A stretch of DNA of 64,000 nucleotides. Origin: Castor canadensis. Its lineage: Eukaryota; Chordata; Mammalia; Rodentia; Castoridae. Positions 23,066-53,646 of this stretch are shown here, piece by piece. The DNA is taken from assembly GCF_047511655.1 (NCBI RefSeq), contig NC_133391.1, positions 120,288,384 to 120,352,383 on the forward strand, read 5' to 3'. Within the stretch, counting starts at the first letter, position 1. The number at the start of each line of letters is the position of its first letter. Position numbers and translations under genes: made by a program. The notes beneath the pieces are model-generated. The model searched no databases. It was not told the DNA's origin and was given only the letters and a program-made list of their open reading frames with translations.

Positions 23066-23222
23066 ATTTCTGTAATTTAAAAAAAATCAGTATTTTCTGT
23101 ATTATTGTGAAAAAGGAAATTCCTCCTTAAGCCTAACTAAGATGCTTATCTTAACCTTATCAAGTGTGCAAATAAAACCCAAAACTGAAGGAGCCGAAAC
23201 TGTCAACATGGACATGAGGTCA

Positions 23223-23229
23223 TTTTATA
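23223..23229 (-). promoter_or_regulatory. TATA-like motif in the NAIP upstream region
   Basis: TATAAAA on the minus strand within a SINE-free stretch 11 kb upstream of NAIP. It could drive a NAIP 5' exon, but a 7-bp motif alone is weak evidence. Confidence 0.2.
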
Positions 23230-23557
23230 CCAGGCAGGGAGGCTGAGTCTCTAACACAGAGCTGTAACTTTTCAGGAAATGCCTAGTACATTCCTTCTAA
23301 GCCAGGGTTAAAGGCATCTTCTGCAAATCACTGACACTTTATTACTGATAAATTATTACTTTGGTCACATTATGTCTTTGTTTAAAAAAAAAATGCGTAT
23401 TTCTGGGCTTCATCGGGAAATCACTCTACAGGGAGTGATTATATTGTCTTTGCTGATAAAAGTTTTTTACTAAGCATTCTTATTTATAAAAATCACAAAC
23501 TTCACAGTGAAACTCAATTTAAATTGACTAAAGTTTATAGATATAAAATACACATAC

Positions 23558-23639
23558 CTTTGCTATGGCAGCCTTATTCACTTTCAACAGGGCATACCTG
23601 GAAAGGCGTCCTGCCAATAATGATATATCTGCATTGAAC
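23558..23639 (-). other. Candidate unassigned 82-nt exon between GTF2H2 and NAIP
   Basis: On the minus strand a good acceptor (TCTGTGTTTTAG) precedes and a strong donor (AAAG/GTATGTGT) follows an 82-nt segment with no repeat similarity. Its frame 2 is fully open (27 codons beginning FNADISLLAGRLSRY), which I do not recognise. It lies 1.2 kb downstream of the GTF2H2 stop and 11.3 kb upstream of the NAIP ATG. It may be a 5'UTR exon of NAIP, an alternative 3' exon of GTF2H2, or chance. Confidence 0.4.
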
Positions 23640-24002
23640 CTAAAACACAGACTTCAATCATACATTCTCACCAAAGTTTCTCTGATGATCTGGAGTGGGA
23701 AAGTTAAAAAGGGTAAGTAAAGTAGCCCCTGGGAATGAAACTCAGTGAAGCTAATAGACAGGAAGTAAACTTTGGCTTTGTTAGCCAATCACAGGTAACA
23801 AACAACAAAAATGCTGGAATGAGATACCCTCCACTAAGTAAAGTATTTTAAAGCTCAGGTTTAGCAGATGAGAGTGAGGACTTAAACAGGAGCTTTAACC
23901 TTGCTGCATCTGAATCTCATCTCCAGTTAAGCTTTCAAGCTCTGTTACCAAGAAGCTGATAAAGGTAAGAATACCAATTATGCTTCTAAACAACTTTTTA
24001 TC

Positions 24003-24218
24003 CCCCATTTTTGGTAGGACTGAGGTTTGAACTCAGGGCTTCACACTTGCAAAGCAGGCTTTCTACAACTTGAGCCACACATTCAGTCCATTTTGTTCTG
24101 ATTATATTGGAGATAGGGTCTCTCAAACTATTTCCCAGACTGGCCTTGAATCTCGATCCTCCTGATCTCAGCCTCCCAAGTAGCTAGGATTATTGGCATG
24201 AGCCACTGGTGCCCGGCT
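24003..24218 (-). repeat. Composite SINE downstream of GTF2H2
   Basis: GGTAGGACTGAGGTTTGAAC through TTGGCATGAGCCACTGGTGC. Confidence 0.85.
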
Positions 24219-24789
24219 CCTAAAAGAATCTTGATTGCCAAATTGTATCTGGACCACTAACAAGGACCCTTAGTGCTATCCTGCTGCTGTTCCTATCTAA
24301 TGTCCCTTTGAGAAAACTGCTGCCAAGTGTGGCTGTTGCAGTTTTGTGAGTTTGAATGCTTAACCCAAATCTAATTATAATTAGATTTCCAACATTTGGT
24401 TAATTCTAAAAAGAACCTTATGGTGGATGTAGCAGTATATCAACTCATATGTATTAATTTCATAACTATTGATTAAGTTTCATCTTACACTGAATTTTAA
24501 CTTATACTCAATTTCTCGTCACACTAATCAATGAAATAAAAAGTCACAAAGATTCTGTATTTACCCCAATTATAAAAGAATGAGATTATCACATAAATTT
24601 AATCATTACAACTAATTTACAGATAATAATGCATAATGACTCAAAATAATATAAAACAAGATTAAATGAATTCTAGGCATTTCTGTGATAGGACACAAGT
24701 AAAAAATTAAAATATATCTTCTTAGCAAAAAGTTTCTTAAATCAGATTCTCCTCTCATCTTATTCTTCATGCTTTACTTGGAGAATTAA

Positions 24790-24795
24790 TTTATT
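24790..24795 (-). terminator. GTF2H2: Candidate GTF2H2 polyadenylation signal
   Basis: AATAAA on the minus strand, 54 nt after the stop codon. It would give a very short 3'UTR. Other signals further downstream are possible; transcript data are needed to choose. Confidence 0.4.
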
Positions 24796-24849
24796 TAAAG
24801 GATTATTTCATTCACAATTGCAAATTTCTTTCTAACACACATGCTGGAA

Positions 24850-44991
<20,142 letters not shown>

Positions 44992-45064
44992 ATTTTTTGA
45001 AATGTAGTATATTCTTCAGTAGTCTGTAAAAACCATCAGATCACATACTTTCTGAAGTTCTTGG

Positions 45065-45835
45065 TTATGAGGGCTGGAATTGTGACCAAAGTCGAAGAAC
45101 ACCTGCCCAGCAACCCAAGGCCCTGAGTTCAACCCCTAGCACCAAAAAAACCAAGAAAATAAAAAGATGTTCATTATAAATTGCATCCAATTATTTGAAA
45201 GTTAAAGACAAATGTAAAAAAGTAAAAAAAAAAAAAAATCTGGACTGGAGTGTGGCTCAAGTGATAAGAGCACCTGCCTATCAACAGCAAGTCCTTGAGT
45301 TCAAATCCCAGTACTATTGGGTAATAAAATCATCGTGTAATTCTTCCTATTTCTAATACAGGGTATGAATATTTACAGACCAAATATGGCACTAATAGAA
45401 ATAAGCAGGCTGGGGGAATGGCTCAAGTGGTTAGAGCACCTGCCTAGAAGCATGAGTTCAACCCTCAGTTCTGCACCAAAAAAAAAAAAAATTGAGGTCA
45501 AGCCAGGCAAAAAGTTAGCAAGACCCTACTCATTCAACAAATGGGGCATGATGGCCTGTATCTATCCTCCCAATTGTACAGGAAACCATATGTAGGAGGA
45601 TCAAGGAGTGAGGCCAGCCCTCCAAAAAATGTGATACCCTATCTGAAAAATAACTAAAGTAAAAAAGATGTGTATGTATGTGTGGTTCAAGTGGTAGAGC
45701 ACCTGCCTAGAAAGCATGAGGCCTTGAGTTCAAACTGCAGTACTGCCAAAAAATTAAAAATAAATAAGTAAAAGGCAAAGGGTAGAGATCCTAGCAACCA
45801 CAAGATCCTGGGTTCAATCCCAGTACTGCCAAAAA
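45065..45835 (+). repeat. Cluster of ID-like SINEs in GTF2H2 intron 1
   Basis: ID-like units at about 45065-45150, 45240-45325, 45405-45490, 45680-45755 and 45780-45850, with a B1-like remnant at 45495-45660. Confidence 0.75.
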
Positions 45836-46044
45836 AAAAAAAAAAAAAACGTTTTGTAGACATGTCACCAGACAAGACTGTAGAATTTTCGGAAGTGGGT
45901 ATACATGTAACCAAAAAAAGATTAACCACAACTGACAATTATTACAGGTAAGTGAGGATACATGGTTATCATTGTACTCTCTCCACCTTTGTTTAAGTTT
46001 GAATATTCTCATAATCAAAGGTTTATCTTTTTTGTTGTTGGGAT

Positions 46045-46740
46045 TTCTGTTTGTTTCTTGCAATACTGGGGTTTGAATTCAGGGCCTCTCATTTGCTAGG
46101 CAGGTGCTCTATTACTTGGGCCATGCCCCAGCTCCCCTTTTTGGTCATTTTAGTTATTTTTCTTACATTTTTTCCTGAGGCAGGCCTCTAATGGTGATCC
46201 TGCTCAACAGCCTCCTGGGTAATTGGGATCACAAGCTCTGCACTACAGTGCCCAGTTTTTTCTTTGAATTAGTGTCTAACTTCTATCCATGCTGGCCTCA
46301 AACTAGGATCTCCCAATGTCCATCTCCCCAGTAGGTAGAATTATACTATAAAAGTCATCTGGCCCAGCTTGTTTTGGGTTTTTTTGTTTTGTTTTGTTTT
46401 GGTGGCACTGGGGATCATACTTGCTAGGCAGGCACTCTTACCACTTGAACCACTCCCTTGAGCCACTCCATCAAACCCCCCCAACCACCTCTTTTTGGTG
46501 GGTCTTTTTTGAGATAGGGTCTTGTGAACTATTTGCCTACGGCTGGCTTTGAATCGTGATCCTTCTGATCTCTGCCTAGCTTGAGTAGCTAGGTTTACAG
46601 GTGTGAGCCAGCAGCACTTGGCTCCAGTTTGTTTTTTGAGATAGGTTCTCACTAGATATTCCAGCTTGGCTTTGAACTTGTGATCCTTCTACCTCAGCCT
46701 CCAGAGTCCTGAGATTAGAGGTGTGTACCACCCAGCTGGG
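46045..46740 (-). repeat. SINE cluster in GTF2H2 intron 1
   Basis: Composite units at 46050-46350 and 46385-46620 and a B1-like unit at 46628-46740, all reversed. Confidence 0.75.
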
Positions 46741-47255
46741 CTATGGAGTTTTCAAACATGACATGTGTCACTCATAAATGGATAATGCTTATGACTCATA
46801 ATTCAAAAGAATACAAAATTAAATATACAATGACCTCAACTGTAAAGGAAAAAGATAAAGGAAATGTTTATTCACTCAATAAATAGGGACAATTGTTTCC
46901 ATTTGGATGACAGGATTAAAAGTATTTTTATTTTTTCTTTTTCATTATTTCCTGGTTGTTGATATTTCATCTATTTCCTTAATAATTAAGGATAAAACTG
47001 GTAGTGGAGGAAACTCATAAACAATATAAGTAATAAACACATCCATCACACCCATACCCACACTCTTCCAGTTAATCTTCCCACCCCATGTTTGTTTTCT
47101 TCCATAGATGAGGGATCAAGGACTCTTAAGTGCTATGACATTAAGGACAAAAGCATACTCCCTGTCACTGGCAGGGATGAAGATGAGGACCATAACCAAT
47201 ACTTTATCCTCCATTTATATCATTTCTATAGAAAAACACTTTTTAAAAATTAAAT
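46741..47255. other. GTF2H2 intron 1, repeat-poor part
   Basis: No exon, SINE or conserved motif was recognised; AT-rich with no open frame of note. Confidence 0.5.
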
Positions 47256-47257
47256 AA

Positions 47258-47880
47258 TTGAGCTGGTGTACTAGCACATACCTGTAATCCCAAAACTGAG
47301 GAGGCTGAGGCAGGATTACCAGTTTAGGGCCAGTCGAGGCTGCTTATCAAGACCCTGACTTATACAAAATAAAAAGTAAAAAACCAAACCAAAACCTAAA
47401 GAACTATGGGAAGTATATGACATATAAATGTACATCTAGAATTAAATAATAGGTCGATGACTTCACCTAAGACATCCCCATTTTTTGGGTACCTGCTAAA
47501 ATATTAGCGAAAACTCTGTATATTTCCCACTGAATTAACAAACCACTCACTACCTTTGTAAGAGATTCATTTGTGTCAGGAAACAGGATGATCCCCTTAA
47601 TATCATGAAGAACTAAAAGTGCCAATTTTTAATGTTATTCCAACACCCTAACTATGTTAGTGCCTTGCAGGTTTGATGACATGTGGCATGGCATACAATG
47701 ACTAAATTGCACATTTTGCGCCTCTGGATTTTCTGATTAAAAAAAAAAAAAAAGCTCAAGCCAGGTATGGTGATGCACATCTGTAATCCCAGCACTGGGG
47801 AGGCTGAGGCAGGAAGATCTCAAACTCGGGCCTAACCTGGGCCACATAGGGAGATACTGCCTAAAAAAAAAGAAAAGCTC
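47258..47880 (+). repeat. Two B1-like SINEs near the GTF2H2 promoter
   Basis: GAGCTGGTGTACTAGCACAT (47262-47390) and CAGGTATGGTGATGCACATC (47760-47875). Confidence 0.8.
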
Positions 47881-48039
47881 GCAAAATATTCTCAATGTTT
47901 CCAAACTTGAATTCTTAAAAAGGCGGCTGCTGCCATCCATCACACAAATATTTAAATTGCGTTTTATTTTTGGTTTATTATTATTAATTCTCTGAAGTAG
48001 AAACCTGAAGATGGAAAACATCTGGCTCATTGTAGGCAA

Positions 48040-48720
48040 GGACGTCTAAAGCAGAACGACCAAAGCAGAACGACCTTCCCCGGGACATTTGAGGATGGGA
48101 GGTGCGAAGAGCCCCCAAACTGCACAAGTAAACGTTTACCGGAGTGACTACCGTTGCTGGCTATCACATGGAATTTGAGGCCACATAACGGCAGACAGGT
48201 CACAACCTCGAACCCAGAACCACAATTCCTAAAACTCTTCCTTACTCGAGAGAACCATTCTCCACAGCGCCGCCCCGCTGTTCCCATGGCTCCCCAGACG
48301 GACCGGCCTTCCTCCCTTTCACATGCTATCCTCCTTCCCTTCAAGGCCATCCCGGCAATTCAGCCTCGGTCCTCAGCCCAAAGACCCCTCCTAGCCGCCT
48401 AGCCAGCCAGCCAGCCTGCCCCGCACCAGGCTAACCTAGGTGCCGCGCAGTTTAACACCCGCGGACTCACCGGTCCTGAGCCGCAACTCTCTGCCGGAAG
48501 TTCCGCCCCACTCTGAGAGCACCGCTAAAGTCCTTCCGGGGCGCACCGCGGCCACGCAGAAACGTTCCGGCTGCTGTGGACAGCGGCGGCCAGAGGAAGC
48601 GCACGAGAGCAGCTGCACCCCTCAGAGCTGACTCCCCGCCTTCCAGCCAGTCTGCAGGAAGATGCCGGAAGAGGGGTCCCCAGAAAAGTGCAGACGCTCG
48701 GCAACCGTGGTCCTGGGCTC
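48040..48720 (-). promoter_or_regulatory. GTF2H2: CpG-rich promoter region of GTF2H2
   Basis: CpG dinucleotides are frequent here (for example around 48250-48310, 48460-48620) and rare elsewhere. Minus-strand ETS-type motifs CCGGAAG (near 48534-48540) and a palindromic GGAACTTCCGG (48494-48504) flank the inferred first exon. No TATA box is seen. This is the typical form of a housekeeping promoter. SINEs stop at about 47.9 kb and are absent until 49.8 kb, consistent with a protected promoter. Confidence 0.7.
48471..48545 (-). other. GTF2H2: GTF2H2 5'UTR exon 1 (upstream end approximate)
   Basis: On the minus strand a GC-rich segment ends ...CAGGACCG/GTGAGTCC at 48471/48470, a strong splice donor. 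It is the only good donor in the CpG-rich stretch upstream of the start-codon exon, so I infer it is the untranslated first exon. The transcription start is not determined; the upper limit is set at the ETS-like motifs. Confidence 0.6.
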
Positions 48721-50399
48721 TCAGGCGTTTCATTTTGTTGATATCTAAAGGTTGGGATGAAGGACTCTGACCGCAACAGCAAGGCCAGGACCTGTGCAAT
48801 AGGACATTCCACAAATATCAGACTTGATGCCCTTCAAAGCACTGAGGAAATATTAATGCATACTGACAAAAATCATTGTCCTCGAACTTTTCCTCCTGTT
48901 ATAAAGCTGTCAAGAAAATGGTTCCAACTCCAAAGGGACATTGTTATAATTTACTAGCACAATATTCTGTAAACAATAGGTAAGGTTGGGGGATGGGTCG
49001 GATCAGTTCAGTTTGGGACAAGTTTTTTAGATGCCCACAAATACACATGAAGTCATTAGCATTTCCCACACTTGGGAAACGGATAGGCAAGGCAACCCGG
49101 AGGGACCAGGAATGACAAAGCAGAAAAGACCGGATCCTCTTTCCTCCCCCATCAGCACATTAATCCTGTTGTCTACATTGTTTTATGGGTACCAAAATCT
49201 GTCCTCATCTGCATTCTGCCTCCCTCAAAAATATAGACAGAAGGAATCCTGCATGGTAGTGGAGAGATCTGGGTTTCAAATCAGGCTCTGACACATTGGT
49301 TAGCTGATTTATAAAACAGGTATGGTTCCCCTTACAGTACATGGCTCAATGGCAACTCCAGCCTCAATTCCTCCATAAAACAAGGTCTTATTGTTCAGTT
49401 TTTGTGTTGTCTTTGCATCAGACAATTTTAAAGGGAGAGATGGTGAAATTAACATTGTGGATTGTTTCCCAGTGCCAAGAGCCTTCTATCCTTGCCTTCT
49501 TCACATCTTCAGCCCTTTTTCAGGACACACAAACACTATACTTTTTCCTTTCCTGTTTTCCATTCCACATTCTTTTTGTCTTTTTCCTTCCTTCTTTCCA
49601 ATGAAATTGCCTATCCTATTCTAAGATGGGGTGCATTCCTATAGGACAAATGCCAGTAACGCCAAACCCCATGTTTGTTATCCATCAATCCGGGAAAACT
49701 TTTTAAAGGAAAATTGGCAAAAGAACAAGGATACTCACAATAAGTAAAAATTAAAGCATGTTTCTGAAGAGGAGGCTGATACATTCAGGAAACCAACATT
49801 CAGGTATTTTTTCCAATGGTGGCTTTTGTTCTATGTAGATTTTTTTGGCAGTACTGGAGTTTGAACTTAGAGCTTCACTCTTGCTAGGCAGGTGCTCTTA
49901 CCACTGGAGCCAGTCCATCAGACTTCTATGTAAATTTGACATAGATCTTAAGACTAAACTGGGAAGGGTACTAAAGCAAATCAAAATATACGTAAATCAA
50001 TGGTAATCTCTAGCATCATGACTAATATTCTAATTGTATAAAAAGTAGCAGAACAAAGAAATTAAACTAGCCAAATGTTTATCAATTTCTAAAACTGTCA
50101 CAGGTGCTTAAAAGCTGCTTTTGCTGAGAATCTCCCTTATTTGGGCCCATAAATTAACTGAGGGTAGGAGAAAAGCCCAGCATCTCTGCCTCCATTTTTT
50201 ATTTGTCTTTGCACTAAGCCACTCACTTTTCAGTCACCCTGGGATCCAGGAAGGATAGGACTGATGGATAACATCTTTATGACAAGGGACTGAATCTGCC
50301 TTCAAGCCACAGTTGAGTTTCACAGAGCAGATCACATGAAATAAGGGCAATCACCAGAGAGCTGGAATCATCACTGGCACCCTGGAGCAGGAATGATCA
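48721..50399. other. Region upstream of GTF2H2
   Basis: No gene is supported. One reversed ID-like SINE lies at 49842-49925. The segment near 48920-48975 resembles 53070-53125. Short open frames at 49340-49640 overlap in three frames and show no domain. Confidence 0.6.
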
Positions 50400-51575
50400 T
50401 CTTATGGGAACCAGATTGCTCTCCTCAAGTGATGACAGTGATAGCAACCAAGGTACTGACAATCAGATCACACCTGTAATTGGGACTGTTTAATTATGCA
50501 TTCCCTTCTCCCCTTGCCCTAATTCTTCCTAGGTATAAAGATAGAGCTCATGTCTTGTGGAGAGTGGATTATGGAAGCCTATGAGAACTGGACACAAGCA
50601 CGGCGAGATGTGGCTCCCCTGCTTTTCTGAGATTGGCACAGCCCGGGAAGCAGACCAGCTGTTTCTCCTAAAGTGTTTGCATTCAGAGAAGCAGGAATGC
50701 AGGTTTCTCCTGTTATGTCATGCCCCTCCCCGAGACCCTCTGCTCCACCCTGTTTACCACTGTTTATAAAAGACCCCTGAAGGAGGAAGAGGGGCTTTTT
50801 GCCTTTGCCTTTTGCTTTTGCCTTTTTGGTGTGGGAAGCTTTTGGAAGGGAAAAGAATTGCTAAAGGGAAATTGCTGAAGGGAAAAGAATGGCTAAGGAG
50901 AGGTTGATAGAAAGTCTGCTCCAAGAACTTTAACATAGGCCTTATTAAAGCTAAGCTAAAGAAAAGCCAAAGAAAGAACTTCACAGTGCAAGTCTAAGGA
51001 CTGAGACTTTAAGAGTTATGCATATGCAGTTTGTAGGTGCTGCTGTTGTTTGCAAGTCTGAGCACCGAGGCTTTAGGAAAGCTAAATAGAGATAGGACAG
51101 TGCAAGACTGGGGGTAAAGACTTTGAGATTAACAGCTAAAAGAAAACATGGGATAGTGTGAGTCTAAGGAAAGAGGTTTTAAGCAAGGTTTTGAAGAAGG
51201 CTTTAGAAATAAGGTTTTAAAGAACTGCAAAGGAGTAAAGCCTTAAAGAATCAAGATAGAGAAAAGAAGCAATGAGGGTTGTGCACCTCCAGCCTAGTGC
51301 CCAACACACCTCACCCCACTTTCTGTCTATCCTGTATCCTGTGTCTTTTCTGAATCTCCAGTCACCCCCAGTTAGGTTCAGTAATAACCAGGAGGGAGAG
51401 AAAGCTCACTCTAACAAAGGAGGGAGTGAGAAAACAGCGCCCCCTCCAATGTCTGTACCCCGAAGATGGCTGAAGATAGACTACAGTGCTATCTTCTCAT
51501 GGCTCCTGTGCCAAGAAATAAACCTCCTTTCTCTGCTCTTCATGAATCTCTGTATTTGATATATACAGGTAAGTG
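50400..51575 (+). mobile_element. LTR-retroelement-like sequence (non-coding)
   Basis: A SINE-free block with a TATA box (TATAAAA, 50765-50771), a pyrimidine tract of TTTTGCC units (50795-50830), a long purine-rich body with degenerate repeats of an AGTCTAAGGACTGAGACTTT-like unit, and AATAAA at 51517-51522 shortly before its apparent end. This is the order of promoter and polyadenylation signals in a retroviral-type LTR or a MaLR-like non-autonomous element. It has no gag or pol frame. Boundaries and family are uncertain. Confidence 0.5.
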
Positions 51576-51849
51576 GCTGGACCTGACATGTGAAATCCCA
51601 GGAGTTTGGGCCTGGGACCTAAAACTTTGGTTTCAGCTTTTGATGAACCGGCCAGGAGAAACTAAACAATACAGGATGGAAGAATCTGTTCTGTGCCCAT
51701 GATGGCTGGACATAATCCAGAGTTGGGAAATCACATACAATCCAAACAGTGGAATCTAACTGAAACACAAAAAAATACTTAACATGAAAGACAGGGAGAG
51801 GTGGACTGTTTAGATGAAAACTATTCCAGGGAATCACTCACTTAAAAAA

Positions 51850-52280
51850 CTTCCAGGTCTGGGGATATAGGTGATTTTTTTTGCCCAGCACGGGAAAAAA
51901 ACAACAAAACCCACCATTTTCTAGGTACAATGGTGGTCACTTATAATTCCCAGATACACGGAAGCTGAGGCAGGAGGATCTCAAGTTCAAGGCTAGACTG
52001 GGCTACATAGTGAGACACTGCCTCAAAAATAGGCCAGGTACAGTGTCTCACACCAATAGTTCTAGCTACTTGGGAGGTGGTGATTAGGAGGATCATGTTT
52101 TGAGATCAGCCCTGGCAAACAGCGAGACCCCATCTCAGCCAATAAAAGCTGGGTGTGGTGGTGCATGCCAGTCATTCCAGCTATGTGGGAAGTATAAATA
52201 AATAAAAGAATTGAGGTCCAAGTCAGCTTGGGCATAACCAAGACCCAATTCAAAACATGTTAAGGCCAGCAACACACACA
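51850..52280 (+). repeat. SINE cluster
   Basis: Truncated ID-like 51855-51905, B1-like 51920-52030 and B1-like/composite 52030-52260 ending before an (AC)n run. Confidence 0.75.
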
Positions 52281-52567
52281 CACACACGCAAAGCTGACTG
52301 TGACAGTATGAAATAATGATCTTGATGTGGACACTGTATTTGTTCTAGCCTCCAAAGCATTTATTCAACATCTACAAATAGTCATAATGTCAAGTCTAAT
52401 GCATTATCTGCCTAGATTTAAAGAATTTAAAACTATACCCAACACAGACCAAGCAAATAGGATTGAACACAAATATCTTTTACAGATACAAAAAGCTAAG
52501 GTACAGAAAAGTTAAGTAATTTTCTAAGTTTCAAGTAACTGTTGGAGAGGAAAGCAAGAATAGGATT

Positions 52568-52935
52568 GTAAACTAGGCTCTGGTGGCTTATGCTATAATC
52601 TGCTCAGGAGGCAGAGATCAGGAGGATTGCAGTTTGAAGCCAGCCTGGGCAAATAGTTCAAGTAAACTAAGAGTTCAAACCTAAGTTCAAACCCCAGTAC
52701 TGTCCAAAAAAAAGTACTGTGGCTGGTGGCTCACACCTATAATCCTAAGTACTCAGGAGGCAAGAGATCAGGAGGAATGCAGTTCAAAGCCAGCCTAAGC
52801 AAATAGTTTGTGAGCCCCTATCTCGAAAATACCCAATACAAACTCAGCTGAAGGAGTGGCTCAAGTGTAGAGGAGTGCCTGCTTAGCAAGTAGGAGACCC
52901 AGAACTGCAAAAAAATAAATAAAAATAAAAAAGGA
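52568..52935 (+). repeat. Two composite SINEs
   Basis: CTAGGCTCTGGTGGCTTATG starts the first and GTGGCTGGTGGCTCACACC the second. Confidence 0.75.
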
Positions 52936-53192
52936 TCATATAACATATACAGGCAACAGCAAGATGATTCTGTAGAAACAACTGGAAATTTTTTTTTGAG
53001 GGGTGGCCTACCACATTTTGGTGTAGTCATATACAGACATTCTGGATCTATATCCATCTTCTTTTTCTAATTCCAAAGGGGCATTATTACAATTTACTAA
53101 CACAGTATTATCTAAAACATATCCAGATTATTTAGGTTTTTATGCATGTTTCCTCCCATTAGAAGAAATGTTAACAATATAAAACACACGAG

Positions 53193-53312
53193 GATAGCCA
53201 GGTGTGGTGGCACACACCTGCAATCCCAGCACTCAAGAGTGTGAGGCAGGAGGAGGACTGCAAGTTTGCAGCCAACCTGAGCTTCATAGCAAGACCCTGT
53301 CTCAAAAACACA
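53193..53312 (+). repeat. B1-like SINE
   Basis: AGCCAGGTGTGGTGGCACAC through AGCAAGACCCTGTCTCAAAA; well preserved. Confidence 0.88.
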
Positions 53313-53640
53313 AAACACATGAGGGATATTGTAGTCCCCTTTGTAGTTTGTCCTTTCAGAAAACTGATAGCATGGGATAGGGTAGTAGAGTCATGAGCAG
53401 CAGATCAAGTATGAATTCTGGTTCCTTCAGGTGAGACTTTGAAAAAATCCAGACAAGACATTTCCACCCTGACACTAAGGTAGGGAGCATGACTTTGTTG
53501 GAGGAACTCCCACACCCCAACTGAAGCCAGAGTCCCTGGATCACTCTACCTGAGCATGCCCATTTAGGTCTTCACTGATCCATCAGATGAACCATTTTAT
53601 GTTAGTTAAAAGGAGTTCAGGTACATTCAAAATAGGATGC

Positions 53641-53646
53641 TTTATT
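53641..53646 (-). terminator. OCLN: Possible distal OCLN polyadenylation signal
   Basis: AATAAA on the minus strand, about 2.6 kb after the stop, in a non-SINE stretch. It would give a long 3'UTR form. Confidence 0.3.

Larger units (their letters stand above)
12220..23557. other. NAIP-GTF2H2 interval, lower part
   Basis: No protein exon is visible. It holds many SINEs, a 93-bp L1 insertion, an old L1 fragment near 18.3-18.7 kb and an LTR-like stretch at 16.0-17.0 kb. The untranslated 5' exons of NAIP should lie here or just above, since the first coding exon begins with an acceptor, but I cannot place them with certainty. Confidence 0.6.

Noticed and set aside
23550-23715. Plus-strand open frame over the 82-nt candidate exon, with GTAAGT downstream
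   Set aside because: It lacks a usable acceptor on its left side; the minus strand has both splice sites.
48027-48814. Several overlapping open frames around the GTF2H2 promoter
   Set aside because: GC-rich DNA with few stop codons gives such frames by chance; they overlap on both strands and show no domain.
49341-49644. Three overlapping plus-strand frames of 60 to 87 codons
   Set aside because: They share the same DNA in different frames, are hydrophobic from T-rich sequence, and have no homolog I recognise.
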